The translations under genes were made by a program, and so were the position numbers. Source: JBFEYJ01 sp041563315 (GTDB lineage: Bacteria > Pseudomonadota > Gammaproteobacteria > Thiohalomonadales > Thiohalomonadaceae). Taken from it: a stretch of 26,887 bases of DNA. The stretch lies in contig JBFFNE010000034.1 of assembly GCA_041563315.1 (NCBI GenBank), forward strand, positions 1-26,887, read 5' to 3'. Positions 16,147-23,035 of the stretch are shown here, piece after piece. Position 1 is the stretch's first letter; every line of letters starts with the position of its first letter. A model generated the notes under the pieces. It saw only the letters and a program-made list of their open reading frames with translations. It was not told the origin of the DNA and made no database searches.

Positions 16147-17445
16147 TTAAGCCCGACCCATTACTTCGTCGAAGCTACTCTTCTTTTCACTCACTGTACC
16201 CTGAGCAAAGACCCAGTCAACTACAGCATCTTCCAGTGCCAGGCTTTCAATCTCGGAGAGACGCTTCTTATCAGCGTAGTACCACTTGACCACCTCGTCA
16301 GGTTTCTCGTAAGTGGAAGCGATCTCCTCGACCTTGGCGCGCACTTGCTCTTCGCTGACCTTGATGTCCTTGGACTTGATCAGCTCGGCGAGCACTAACC
16401 CCAGTGTGACGCGGCGCTCAGCCTGCTCCTTGAACATCTCAGCATCCAGATCGACACCCGCCTTGCCTTGCGGAGTGTGCATCTGCTGCGCCATCTGTCG
16501 CTTGAGGCTTTCAGCCTCCTGGTCAATCAGAGCGGCAGGAACCTCAACCTTGTTCAGTTCCATTAGCTTGTCCATCGCCACCTGCTTATTGCGGGCAGTA
16601 AGCGCCTGCTTCATCTCACGCTCCATGTTACGGCGCACTTCCTGATGCAGGGATTCGAGACTGCCGTCGCCGATACCGAAGCCCTTGGCAAACTCCTCGT
16701 CAATTTCCGGCAACTCCGGTGCCTCAACCTTGTTCACCTTAATCTGAAACTGAACCGGCTTCCCGGCCACATCCTTATGCGCATAGTCCTCAGGAAACTG
16801 CAGTTCCAAGGTCAGCTCCTCGCCCGCCTTGGCGCCGGTCAGTCCCTTTTCGAAACCGTCAATCATGCGGCCTGAACCGAGGGTAATCGGCACATTCTGG
16901 CCACTGTTTCCGGAAAACTCTTCTCCTTCAATAGTGCCGGTAAAATCAATATTCAAGCGGTCGCCCTTCTTTGCCTTGCGCTTGACCTCCTTCCAGCCGG
17001 CTTGTTGCTGACGCAGATTCTCCATCATCTTTTCCAGATCGGCATCACTGACATCGGCAACGGTTTTCTCAAGCTTGGTGCCAGCGACCTCGGCCAATTC
17101 CACTTGAGGCATCACCTCAAAGGTGGCGGTGTACTCGAGATCCTTACCCTGCTCCATCACCTTGGGCTCGATGGTCGGCATACCCGCAGGCTGCAGCTTC
17201 TCCTGGTTGACCGCCTCGAAGTAGGTGGCCTGGATCACCTCACCAACCACCTCATCACGCACCTGCTTGCCATATTGCTGAGCAACCACCTTCATGGGCA
17301 CTTTGCCGGGACGGAAACCTTTGACCTTGGCGGTACGTGAAAGACGCTGCAGACGGCTCTGCACCTCATTCTCAACACGCTCTTGTGGTACCGCTACGTT
17401 CAGACGGCGCTCGAGGCCACCGGTCTCTTCAATTGAAACCTGCAT
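16147..17445 (-). CDS. tig: Trigger factor (ribosome-associated chaperone, PPIase)
   Basis: Trigger factor binds the ribosome exit tunnel and shields nascent chains. The 432-residue protein has the N-terminal ribosome-binding domain with the signature GFRPGKVP (43-50), a central FKBP-type PPIase domain (about 155-245, KKGDRLNIDFTGTIEGEEF and GSGRMIDGFEKGL), and a C-terminal helical chaperone domain. The length equals E. coli Tig (432). A strong ribosome site, GAGGAG, lies 5 bases before the ATG. It heads the tig-clpP-clpX-lon series and lies about 100 bases downstream of tRNA-Leu. Confidence 0.97.
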   Translation of the reverse strand: MQVSIEETGGLERRLNVAVPQERVENEVQSRLQRLSRTAKVKGFRPGKVPMKVVAQQYGKQVRDEVVGEVIQATYFEAVNQEKLQPAGMPTIEPKVMEQGKDLEYTATFEVMPQVELAEVAGTKLEKTVADVSDADLEKMMENLRQQQAGWKEVKRKAKKGDRLNIDFTGTIEGEEFSGNSGQNVPITLGSGRMIDGFEKGLTGAKAGEELTLELQFPEDYAHKDVAGKPVQFQIKVNKVEAPELPEIDEEFAKGFGIGDGSLESLHQEVRRNMEREMKQALTARNKQVAMDKLMELNKVEVPAALIDQEAESLKRQMAQQMHTPQGKAGVDLDAEMFKEQAERRVTLGLVLAELIKSKDIKVSEEQVRAKVEEIASTYEKPDEVVKWYYADKKRLSEIESLALEDAVVDWVFAQGTVSEKKSSFDEVMGRA

Positions 17446-17546
17446 GTTTACTCCTCAACAATCAATCAGAAAAAATAATAGTTAAAACCGCACCACTCCC
17501 GGCGACCATGCATAATCACCGGAAAATGGCGCGATTCTGGGAAATT

Positions 17547-17631
<85 letters not shown>

Positions 17632-17856
17632 AAATTTTTGATGCAGCAATCCACAGCAAGAAAGCGAAGGCAGAGAAGAGTCCCCACCCTGCGGGGGCCT
17701 TACAGGTCTCCGGTTTAACCGCCAACCCGGCCGTTTCTGCCCAATCCAGTATCAAAGCAGAGATTATACCTTATACCCGAGGTAGGAAGACACCCCCCGA
17801 AAATCCGGACTCGAGGTCCCGAATACCGACTCCAGAGTATCAACGGCGGAAACCTT

Positions 17857-17932
<76 letters not shown>

Positions 17933-18095
17933 CCATAAGAGAGGAAATTTAAGCAGATCCCGGATTCTCCGGCAAGCAGATATTTATTTTCCCCGTCCGC
18001 CGCGAAGGTGGTTATACCGTAACTTTACCCCTGCTGACAGAACGGGTTATGCTATGCAGCACCAACTAACCAACAAGGCCAGAGAGTGGTAGACG

Positions 18096-19049
18096 ATGAG
18101 CGATTTCGACGACACATTACTGGGCAACTCCCCTGAATTTAACAGTGTTATCCGCTCTTCGCACATCATCGCCAACACAGACGTTACCGTACTGGTGCTG
18201 GGCGAAAGCGGCACCGGCAAGGAATTGCTGGCGCAGGCCCTGCACCGCTATAGCCCCCGCCAGAATGCCCCCTTTGTCGCCATCAATTGTGCAGCCTTGC
18301 CCGAGCAACTGGTAGAGTCTGAGTTGTTTGGCCACCGCAAAGGGGCGTTCACAGGGGCAATAGAGAACCAGTCTGGCCGACTCCGCTCTGCCGAAGGTGG
18401 TACGGTATTTCTCGATGAAATCGGCGAGTTGCCACTCGCCATCCAGGCCAAGCTGCTGCGTTTTCTTGAGTCTGGCGAATGCCAGGCGGTCGGCGAAAAC
18501 ACCCCTCGCAAGGTTGACGTGCGCATCATTGCCGCGACCAACCGTGATCTCTACAGCCGAGTCCGTGAGGGCCTGTTCCGCGAAGACCTATACTACCGAC
18601 TGAATGTTGTTCCGCTGGAACTCCCACCGCTGCGCCAGCGTCACGGTGATATTGCACTGTTGCTTAAGTCCTTCACCTCTCAGCTCGCCGCCCAGTACGA
18701 ACTGGATGCCCCTCGTTACAGCAACAAGGCGCTCACACGACTGGAGAGCTACGCCTGGCCGGGTAATATCCGTGAATTACGCAATTTCTGCGAGCGTATG
18801 GTGGTACTGCTCAGCGGACGCACTGTGGAGGTGGAAAACCTGCCGCAGGAGATCAACCGCCAGCATCACCTGAAGAGCAATGGACCATTCACCCTGCCCG
18901 ACAGCGGCATCAGTCTGGATGAGCTGGAACAGGAGATGATCCGCCAGGCGCTGGAGCGAACCCGAGGCAATCGCAGCCGCGCGGCGCGGATGCTTGGACT
19001 CTCTCGTGATACCTTGCTCTACCGCATCAAGAAGTATGCCTTAGCCTGA
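18096..19049 (+). CDS. Sigma-54-dependent transcriptional activator lacking a sensor domain (PspF-like architecture)
   Basis: The 317-residue protein is almost entirely an AAA+ enhancer-binding-protein core plus a Fis-type DNA-binding helix-turn-helix. Walker A is GESGTGKE (36-43), the sigma-54-contacting loop GAFTGA is intact (83-88), Walker B is GGTVFLDEIG (101-110), and the arginine-finger region FREDLYYRLNVVP is present. The HTH lies near residues 290-312 (RSRAARMLGLSRDTLLYRIK). No receiver, GAF or PAS domain precedes the AAA+ module, as in PspF (325 residues). No psp genes are nearby, so the target is unknown. It would need control by a partner protein or by expression. A -24/-12 promoter is not apparent close by. 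Confidence 0.9.
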   Translation: MSDFDDTLLGNSPEFNSVIRSSHIIANTDVTVLVLGESGTGKELLAQALHRYSPRQNAPFVAINCAALPEQLVESELFGHRKGAFTGAIENQSGRLRSAEGGTVFLDEIGELPLAIQAKLLRFLESGECQAVGENTPRKVDVRIIAATNRDLYSRVREGLFREDLYYRLNVVPLELPPLRQRHGDIALLLKSFTSQLAAQYELDAPRYSNKALTRLESYAWPGNIRELRNFCERMVVLLSGRTVEVENLPQEINRQHHLKSNGPFTLPDSGISLDELEQEMIRQALERTRGNRSRAARMLGLSRDTLLYRIKKYALA

Positions 19050-19070
19050 AATGGTGTTTGTCCGGGTATG

Positions 19071-19101
19071 AAAAAAAAGGCGCCTTGCGGACGCCCTTTT
19101 T
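19071..19101. terminator. Bidirectional terminator between convergent genes
   Basis: An A-run, a GGCG...CGCC stem (19079-19095, one internal mismatch, loop TTGCG) and a T-run form a Rho-independent terminator usable on both strands. It separates the sigma-54 regulator gene (plus) from the PCu(A)C gene (minus). Confidence 0.75.
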
Positions 19102-19122
19102 ATCCATTCAGACAGAATGACA

Positions 19123-19617
19123 TCAGTGATGCATGCTGCCATGGTCCATCGCACTGCGGTCCATACCAGTGTGATTCATTCCCTCCATGCCTCCGCGGAC
19201 CACGTGAGTTACCACCATGGTCTCACCATTCTTGAATTCCAGGGTGATCTCCACCTTATCTCCGGCCTTGAGCTGCTGTTTGGGCTTCATCAGCATCAGA
19301 TGATAATCATTCGGCTCAAAAGTAACCATGCCGTGGGCCGGAATTTCAATCTGCTTCTGGTGCACCATCTTCGCCATACCCTCCTCCATTACAGTACGGT
19401 GCAACATTACCTTGGCAAAAGCCGGGCTGCTTGCCCCAACCAGAATGGCCGGTTTGTCGCCCTGATTCATCAGGGTCATATAACCGGCCATAGCGGCGGC
19501 TCCCGGTGGTGCCTCGCGTATCCAGGCATTGTCAGCCATCACCTGGCCCCCTGCCTGGGCCATGGTGGCCCACAAAACCATGGCCAACACTGCCATCAAC
19601 CGCTTGACGAATTTCAT
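19123..19617 (-). CDS. Periplasmic copper chaperone, PCu(A)C family
   Basis: PCu(A)C proteins carry Cu(I) in the periplasm, often for the Cu(A) site of cytochrome oxidase. The 164-residue precursor has a signal peptide (about 1-22, ending TMAQA) and the complete copper motif His73-X10-Met84-X21-His106-X-Met108. The C-terminus adds a Met/His-rich tail (GMNHTGMDRSAMDHGSMHH) likely to bind extra copper. The start at ATG 19617 is fixed by AGGAGGA about nine bases upstream; a longer frame to 19659 lacks this and would hide the signal peptide. It lies 58 bases after tonB on the same strand and may belong to the exbB-exbD-tonB transcript. Confidence 0.92.
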   Translation of the reverse strand: MKFVKRLMAVLAMVLWATMAQAGGQVMADNAWIREAPPGAAAMAGYMTLMNQGDKPAILVGASSPAFAKVMLHRTVMEEGMAKMVHQKQIEIPAHGMVTFEPNDYHLMLMKPKQQLKAGDKVEITLEFKNGETMVVTHVVRGGMEGMNHTGMDRSAMDHGSMHH

Positions 19618-19675
19618 CTGCGTACTTCCTCCTGGTAGATAAAACATCATACAAAACAAACATTAAACAGCAAAC

Positions 19676-20377
19676 TCAATAAAGACTAAAGCGCATGGTG
19701 AAAGCCACCGGCCAAGGTAGCCCAAGTGCCGACGGCGGTTCAGGTAGAGGCATAGCCTCCTCCACCGCACGCCGCGCAGCGCCGCTCAAGACCCTCTGTA
19801 CTCCTTCCACATGCAGGCCCGTCACCTGCCCCCCGTCTTGCAGGGTAAAGGAGACAAGCACGTCCCCCTCGATATTACGGCGTTGTGCCGCCCGAGGATA
19901 ATGCTTGTATTTCTCGATATGTGCCATCAGACGGCGAAGATACTCCTGCTTTGCCTTTTCGATAAGGCCCGGGTTCACCACGGTGCCACTGACTGCCTCG
20001 CTACTCACAGGCACCTTGTCTGCCGCCATACTGGTGGGCACTACCGGGGGTAGCCTCGGCTCGGACAACGGTTGGGGGATGAGTTCCCGTGCCCGCTCGG
20101 TACGCACCTCCTCCTTGGCAGAATTCGGCTGGGGCGGAGGCTCGGGAGCCTTGGTCACCTCCGGTTCCGGCTGCTCTGGTGGCACAGCCATCGGTAGTGC
20201 CTGAGGCGTGGTCGGTGGTGAGGTTGCCGAACGGAAACTCACCCGGGTCGTATGGCGCTCCTGCGTTTGCTGCTCCTGATTACCAGCCAACGAGCCGATA
20301 TTGAAAAACAGCAGGCTGTGCACCAGAAGCGACAACACCACAGCCCCACCCCAGAGCAGCCCATCGCGTCGATTCAT
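19676..20377 (-). CDS. tonB: TonB family energy-transducing protein
   Basis: TonB couples the proton motive force, through ExbB/ExbD, to outer-membrane receptors. The 233-residue protein has a single N-terminal membrane helix (about 8-28) with the functional Ser16 and His20 pair (SLLVH) in the same positions as in E. coli. A proline-rich periplasmic linker follows (about 50-115, PEQPEPEVTKAPEPPPQPN), then a C-terminal TonB domain with YPRAAQRRNIEGDVLVSFTL, the hallmark YP motif. It overlaps exbD by four bases (ATGA), indicating translational coupling. Confidence 0.93.
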   Translation of the reverse strand: MNRRDGLLWGGAVVLSLLVHSLLFFNIGSLAGNQEQQTQERHTTRVSFRSATSPPTTPQALPMAVPPEQPEPEVTKAPEPPPQPNSAKEEVRTERARELIPQPLSEPRLPPVVPTSMAADKVPVSSEAVSGTVVNPGLIEKAKQEYLRRLMAHIEKYKHYPRAAQRRNIEGDVLVSFTLQDGGQVTGLHVEGVQRVLSGAARRAVEEAMPLPEPPSALGLPWPVAFTMRFSLY

Positions 20378-20775
20378 CGTTGCTCGGTCACAATATCTAC
20401 ACCGCTGGCTCCGGCCTTACGTGCCGCATCCAGTAGCGTTACCGCCAGTCCCAACGGGGCACCCCTATCGCCGCGCACCCGCACCAGGCGATCAGTGCGC
20501 TCATTCAGCTGCTCGGTAAGGACAGCCTCCAAATTCTCCGATGCGACGAAGTGCTCATTGATGAGGAAATTGCCTTCTGCATTGAGCACAACCTCCAGCT
20601 GATTATCCTCGACCAACACCTCGCCGCTATCGGCCACAGGAAGATCGATGTTGAGTGCCTGCTGCTGCACAAAATGCGAGGTCAGCATAAAGAACACCAG
20701 CAGCAGGAAGACAATGTCGATAAGAGGGGTCAGGTTAGGCATCTTGCTGCTGCGCCGGCGCCCCTCAAACTGCAT
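20374..20775 (-). CDS. exbD: Biopolymer transport protein ExbD
   Basis: ExbD forms the proton channel with ExbB to energise TonB. The 133-residue protein has a short cytoplasmic N-terminus, then one membrane helix with the proton-carrying aspartate Asp20 (NLTPLIDIVFLLLVFFML), and a periplasmic domain (about 45-133) ending RKAGASGVDIVTEQR. A longer frame to 20946 runs through exbB and is not coding; ATG 20775 gives the normal family length. It overlaps the exbB end by 11 bases and the tonB start by four. Confidence 0.94.
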   Translation of the reverse strand: MQFEGRRRSSKMPNLTPLIDIVFLLLVFFMLTSHFVQQQALNIDLPVADSGEVLVEDNQLEVVLNAEGNFLINEHFVASENLEAVLTEQLNERTDRLVRVRGDRGAPLGLAVTLLDAARKAGASGVDIVTEQR

Positions 20776-21424
20776 GCACCACCCCCTCACGGTGGTGAGC
20801 GGCCTCACTCTCCTCACCACCGGAACAGTGGGGCAATTGTTCCAATAACAACGAGGCGCAGCTACGCATCTTCTGTGCACGACGATCCGCCATACCCTCA
20901 AGCATGTGCAACAACAGCAATACCGGCAGCGCCACCGCCAGCCCAACGCCAGTAGTCAGCATCGCCTCCCAGATGCCACCGGCCAGGGCCTGGGCATCGA
21001 CTCGGCCACCGGCCTGTTCAATCACCATAAAGGCCTTGATCATACCGATAATCGTACCGAGTAATCCAAGCGGCGGTGCCGTATTACCAAGGAAACCTAG
21101 GGTACGAAACCCCCGCTCCATCCGTTGCAACTCCGCCGAGCCGATGCGACTGGCCACCCGGCCCAGATCTCGAATACCAGCACTGGCCGCATCGAGCATC
21201 CCTTGCATGATTGTCACTTCCGGCCCGTGTAGTCGCTCCAACAATGATCCCAACTCCCCCTTGGGTAAGACACCGACAATCTGGCGCTCGAAATTCATTG
21301 GCAGCTTGCCCATTAGTAGAAACTGCAACAGTCGTTCGATAACAATCGCCAGGGCGAGAATCGAATAACCAAGCAGCACCCAAACGATGATACCGCCTTT
21401 ATCAAAAATATCCGTCAACATCAT
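20765..21424 (-). CDS. exbB: Biopolymer transport protein ExbB (MotA/TolQ/ExbB proton channel)
   Basis: ExbB scaffolds the TonB energising complex. The 219-residue protein has three membrane helices: IIVWVLLGYSILALAIVIERLL near the N-terminus, then GFLGNTAPPLGLLGTIIGMI and AMLTTGVGLAVALPVLLLLHML around residues 125-185. The GLLGTIIGMI and TTGVGLAVALP segments are family signatures. The start is ATG 21424 (or the next ATG, 21421), preceded by GGGGTGG; the frame upstream is not coding. The start overlaps the stop of a decayed upstream gene (ATGA at 21421-21424), a trace of older translational coupling. Its original receptor appears to be the pseudogene at 21885-22227. Confidence 0.93.
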   Translation of the reverse strand: MMLTDIFDKGGIIVWVLLGYSILALAIVIERLLQFLLMGKLPMNFERQIVGVLPKGELGSLLERLHGPEVTIMQGMLDAASAGIRDLGRVASRIGSAELQRMERGFRTLGFLGNTAPPLGLLGTIIGMIKAFMVIEQAGGRVDAQALAGGIWEAMLTTGVGLAVALPVLLLLHMLEGMADRRAQKMRSCASLLLEQLPHCSGGEESEAAHHREGVVHAV

Positions 21425-21729
21425 GGTTGAATCCACCCCAACGCGGTTACCGAACCTAATAGTACCAACAGTCCCCCGGACTCGAGCTTGCCGCGCCACT
21501 GCGACAGTGCGTGGCGAAACTCCCTGCCGAAATGGGCCACTACCGTAGCAAAGATCAGGGCAGGTATCACCACCGCGCCCAGACCGAAAGCCAGCCCAAG
21601 CTGGGCTCCATACCACGGGTCGGCCGCTGCAGCCGCTACGGTCAGTGCCGAGGCGGTATGCAGGGATTGAGCGCCATGCCCATGCCCATCCCGAACATAC
21701 TCACGGGCATCATTTTGTGCGCATTCTGC
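21421..21729 (-). pseudogene. C-terminal remnant of a polytopic membrane protein (TauE/SafE-like, tentative)
   Basis: A frame of 102 codons without any ATG encodes hydrophobic segments such as TASALTVAAAAADPWYGAQL, GLAFGLGAVVIPALIFATVV and SGGLLVLLGSVTALGW, separated by the basic loop AHFGREFRHALSQWRGKLE. A stop (21730-21732) closes the frame at the left end and the N-terminal half of the protein is absent. A His-rich stretch, DGHGHG, precedes the helices. The arrangement recalls C-terminal halves of TauE/SafE or UreH-like exporters, but this is a recollection, not a search. Its stop codon overlaps the exbB start, so it once stood in the same operon. Confidence 0.5.
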
Positions 21730-21776
21730 TTACAGGGCAGTGCCACCGTCTGCTCTACAGGCGGCATGTTGCCACA

Positions 21777-21884
21777 CTATTTGCCTTTGCCTGCACGGCG
21801 CAGCATCAACAATCCAAATATTACTGTAGCACTCCCAACCGGACCGCCCTTGAACCAGCTGGTGGCGGCATAGCGGCTACAGTA
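21777..21884 (-). pseudogene. Membrane-protein end fragment joined to the receptor remnant
   Basis: In one minus-strand frame ATSWFKGGPVGSATVIFGLL is followed by MLRRAGKGK and a stop (21777-21779). This looks like a final membrane helix with a basic cytoplasmic tail. Upstream it joins, by a shift of one base near 21872, to LLGTVAA and then directly to the truncated receptor. I do not recognise the parent gene. The join suggests a deletion that fused the receptor start to the end of another gene. Confidence 0.35.
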
Positions 21885-22227
21885 CCGAGCAGGGCCACGC
21901 CGGGCTTCTCCCCCATGTAGACCTGATTCTCGACACCACAGGATGGATCTTCAATGAATCTCCGCTATGCAGTTCGGTGGTCACACCCGAATGGACTGCA
22001 GCAACTGCCGGATATTCTCGGCATGGGCCGCATCGGCTTGCTTCCCCTGAATAACGGATATTGAACGGCTCATCACGACGCTCGTTATCGAAGCGATCGT
22101 CGATGGTGGTCGACTCGACACGAATGAGCCCCAAATCATCTGCCATGGCAGCCGTTTCAGGTGCCAGAACGGAAATACCGCCAAGAGGATGGCAGCACGA
22201 AAATCACCATGCGAAGTAAAATCTCAT
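21885..22227 (-). pseudogene. TonB-dependent receptor, N-terminal plug fragment with frameshifts
   Basis: Starting at ATG 22227 (GGGAGG upstream), the sequence encodes the start of a TonB-dependent outer-membrane receptor but is broken. The signal-peptide region has an in-frame stop after MRFYFAW. Then one frame gives GLIRVESTTIDDRFDNERRD and EPFNI, a second gives SVIQGKQADAAHAENIRQLL, the first resumes with GVTTELHSGDSLKIH, and a third gives GVENQVYMGEKPGVA. Together they match the plug-domain order (TonB-box-like start, GEK..DAAHAENIRQLL, PGV, RGVENQ). The rest of the plug and the whole barrel, some 500 residues or more, are absent. At least three frame changes plus truncation argue for decay, not sequencing error alone. 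Confidence 0.7.
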
Positions 22228-22417
22228 TTCACACAAACCTCCCAATAATCGAGCAATCAGCACTACTATTCATAAGTCTTTACTGACCTTGCTGTTTGCA
22301 GGTTGTGTGCCATTCATAAGGATTTGTTTTTATTAGAAGATACTGAAACCCATGGGGAGATTAAGGGGATATAACGCGGCAGGTGTGGCATATCACGCAC
22401 CCACGGGGGAAAAACAT
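22228..22417. other. Intergenic stretch upstream of the receptor remnant
   Basis: This stretch probably held the promoter of the former receptor-exbB-exbD-tonB operon. It is relatively AT-rich near 22250-22340, with GCCATTCATAAGGATTTG and similar runs. I see no definite Fur- or Cu-type operator and no gene. Confidence 0.3.
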
Positions 22418-23024
22418 TTCACCGCAATGGGCGCAAGGCGCGTAAGGGGGGATGAAATGAATTATGAGAGGGTCGGACGATTTACTGTTGATTTGCCCCC
22501 TCCTGAAGGGAAAGGGATTTCGTCCAACAACGAGTCCCTCAGGTGTTAGATGGTAACCACTCGGCTCGTTAGGTTAATCGCGACCGGGACGGCCGCTTCC
22601 ACGGGGTGGGCGGGGTGATTAATAGTCGTTCCCACGTTCTGCATGGGAATGCTTCATGGGACGCGCTGCGTCCCGTGGGCCATTGTCGCGACGCGAAGCG
22701 TCACCTTCGGCAATGCGCTTACCGCAAAAAAGAAGTGCCAGGTAGCCAGAGTTGCATGGGCCAGAGCGCTTCCGGCAAGCGGCGCTGTGGTGATGAGGCT
22801 AGGGGCCCCGGATGGGCGACCAAGACTATCGGCACTCGCATAAGGTGGCGAGGAGTGACTTTAGATGAAATAATTCACGCTGCTCGGGGAAATTTGTGTG
22901 CATGCCGAGGAGATGACGGCATCATGCTGGATGCACTGACGCTTCCGGCCTACAGCACTCGCTAACTTTGAGATGGCTTCTGGTGTATTTTGTTTTTTTC
23001 CTTTGCGCCCTTAGCGTCTCTGCG
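22418..23024. repeat. Inverted pair of CGCAAAG-type repeats (element C), downstream of the protease gene
   Basis: The left arm (22418-22447, TTCACCGCAATGGGCGCAAG then GCGCGTAAGG) is a degenerate copy of the element B left arm and shares its TTTCACCGCAA flank. The right arm (23000-23024, CCTTTGCGCCCTTAGCGTCT then CTGCG) is the inverted counterpart. The arms are about 550 bases apart. The right arm ends 11 bases from the stop codon of the S8 protease gene. Frames inside (for instance 22606-22965, plus) lack coding character. A further stem, AGCGC/GCGCT, lies at 22765-22786 and GGGGCCCC near 22802. Confidence 0.6.
22627..22702. repeat. Array of three adjacent short palindromes
   Basis: Three hairpins follow each other: TTCCCA...TGGGAA (22629-22649), the perfect GGGACGC-GCT-GCGTCCC (22658-22674) and GACGC-GAA-GCGTC (22690-22702). 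Such TTCCCACG..CGTGGGAA and GGGACGC..GCGTCCC units are familiar as dispersed intergenic palindromes in many gammaproteobacteria (from general knowledge). They lie inside element C. Confidence 0.6.
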
Positions 23025-23035
23025 ATGAGATTATT

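Noticed and set aside
20776..20946. Upstream extension of exbD inside exbB
   Set aside because: It is Cys/Arg/Trp-rich out-of-frame translation of exbB; the ATG at 20775 gives the normal ExbD.
22352..22549. 65-codon plus-strand frame near element C
   Set aside because: It runs through the repeat arm, has no recognisable domain and is probably chance.
22606..22965. 119-codon plus-strand frame in the element C interior
   Set aside because: It is made largely of palindromic repeat DNA and shows no coding character or ribosome site.
21421..23024. Insertion sequence as cause of the gene decay
   Set aside because: No transposase fragment or terminal inverted repeats with target duplication could be seen; decay is by frame changes and deletion.
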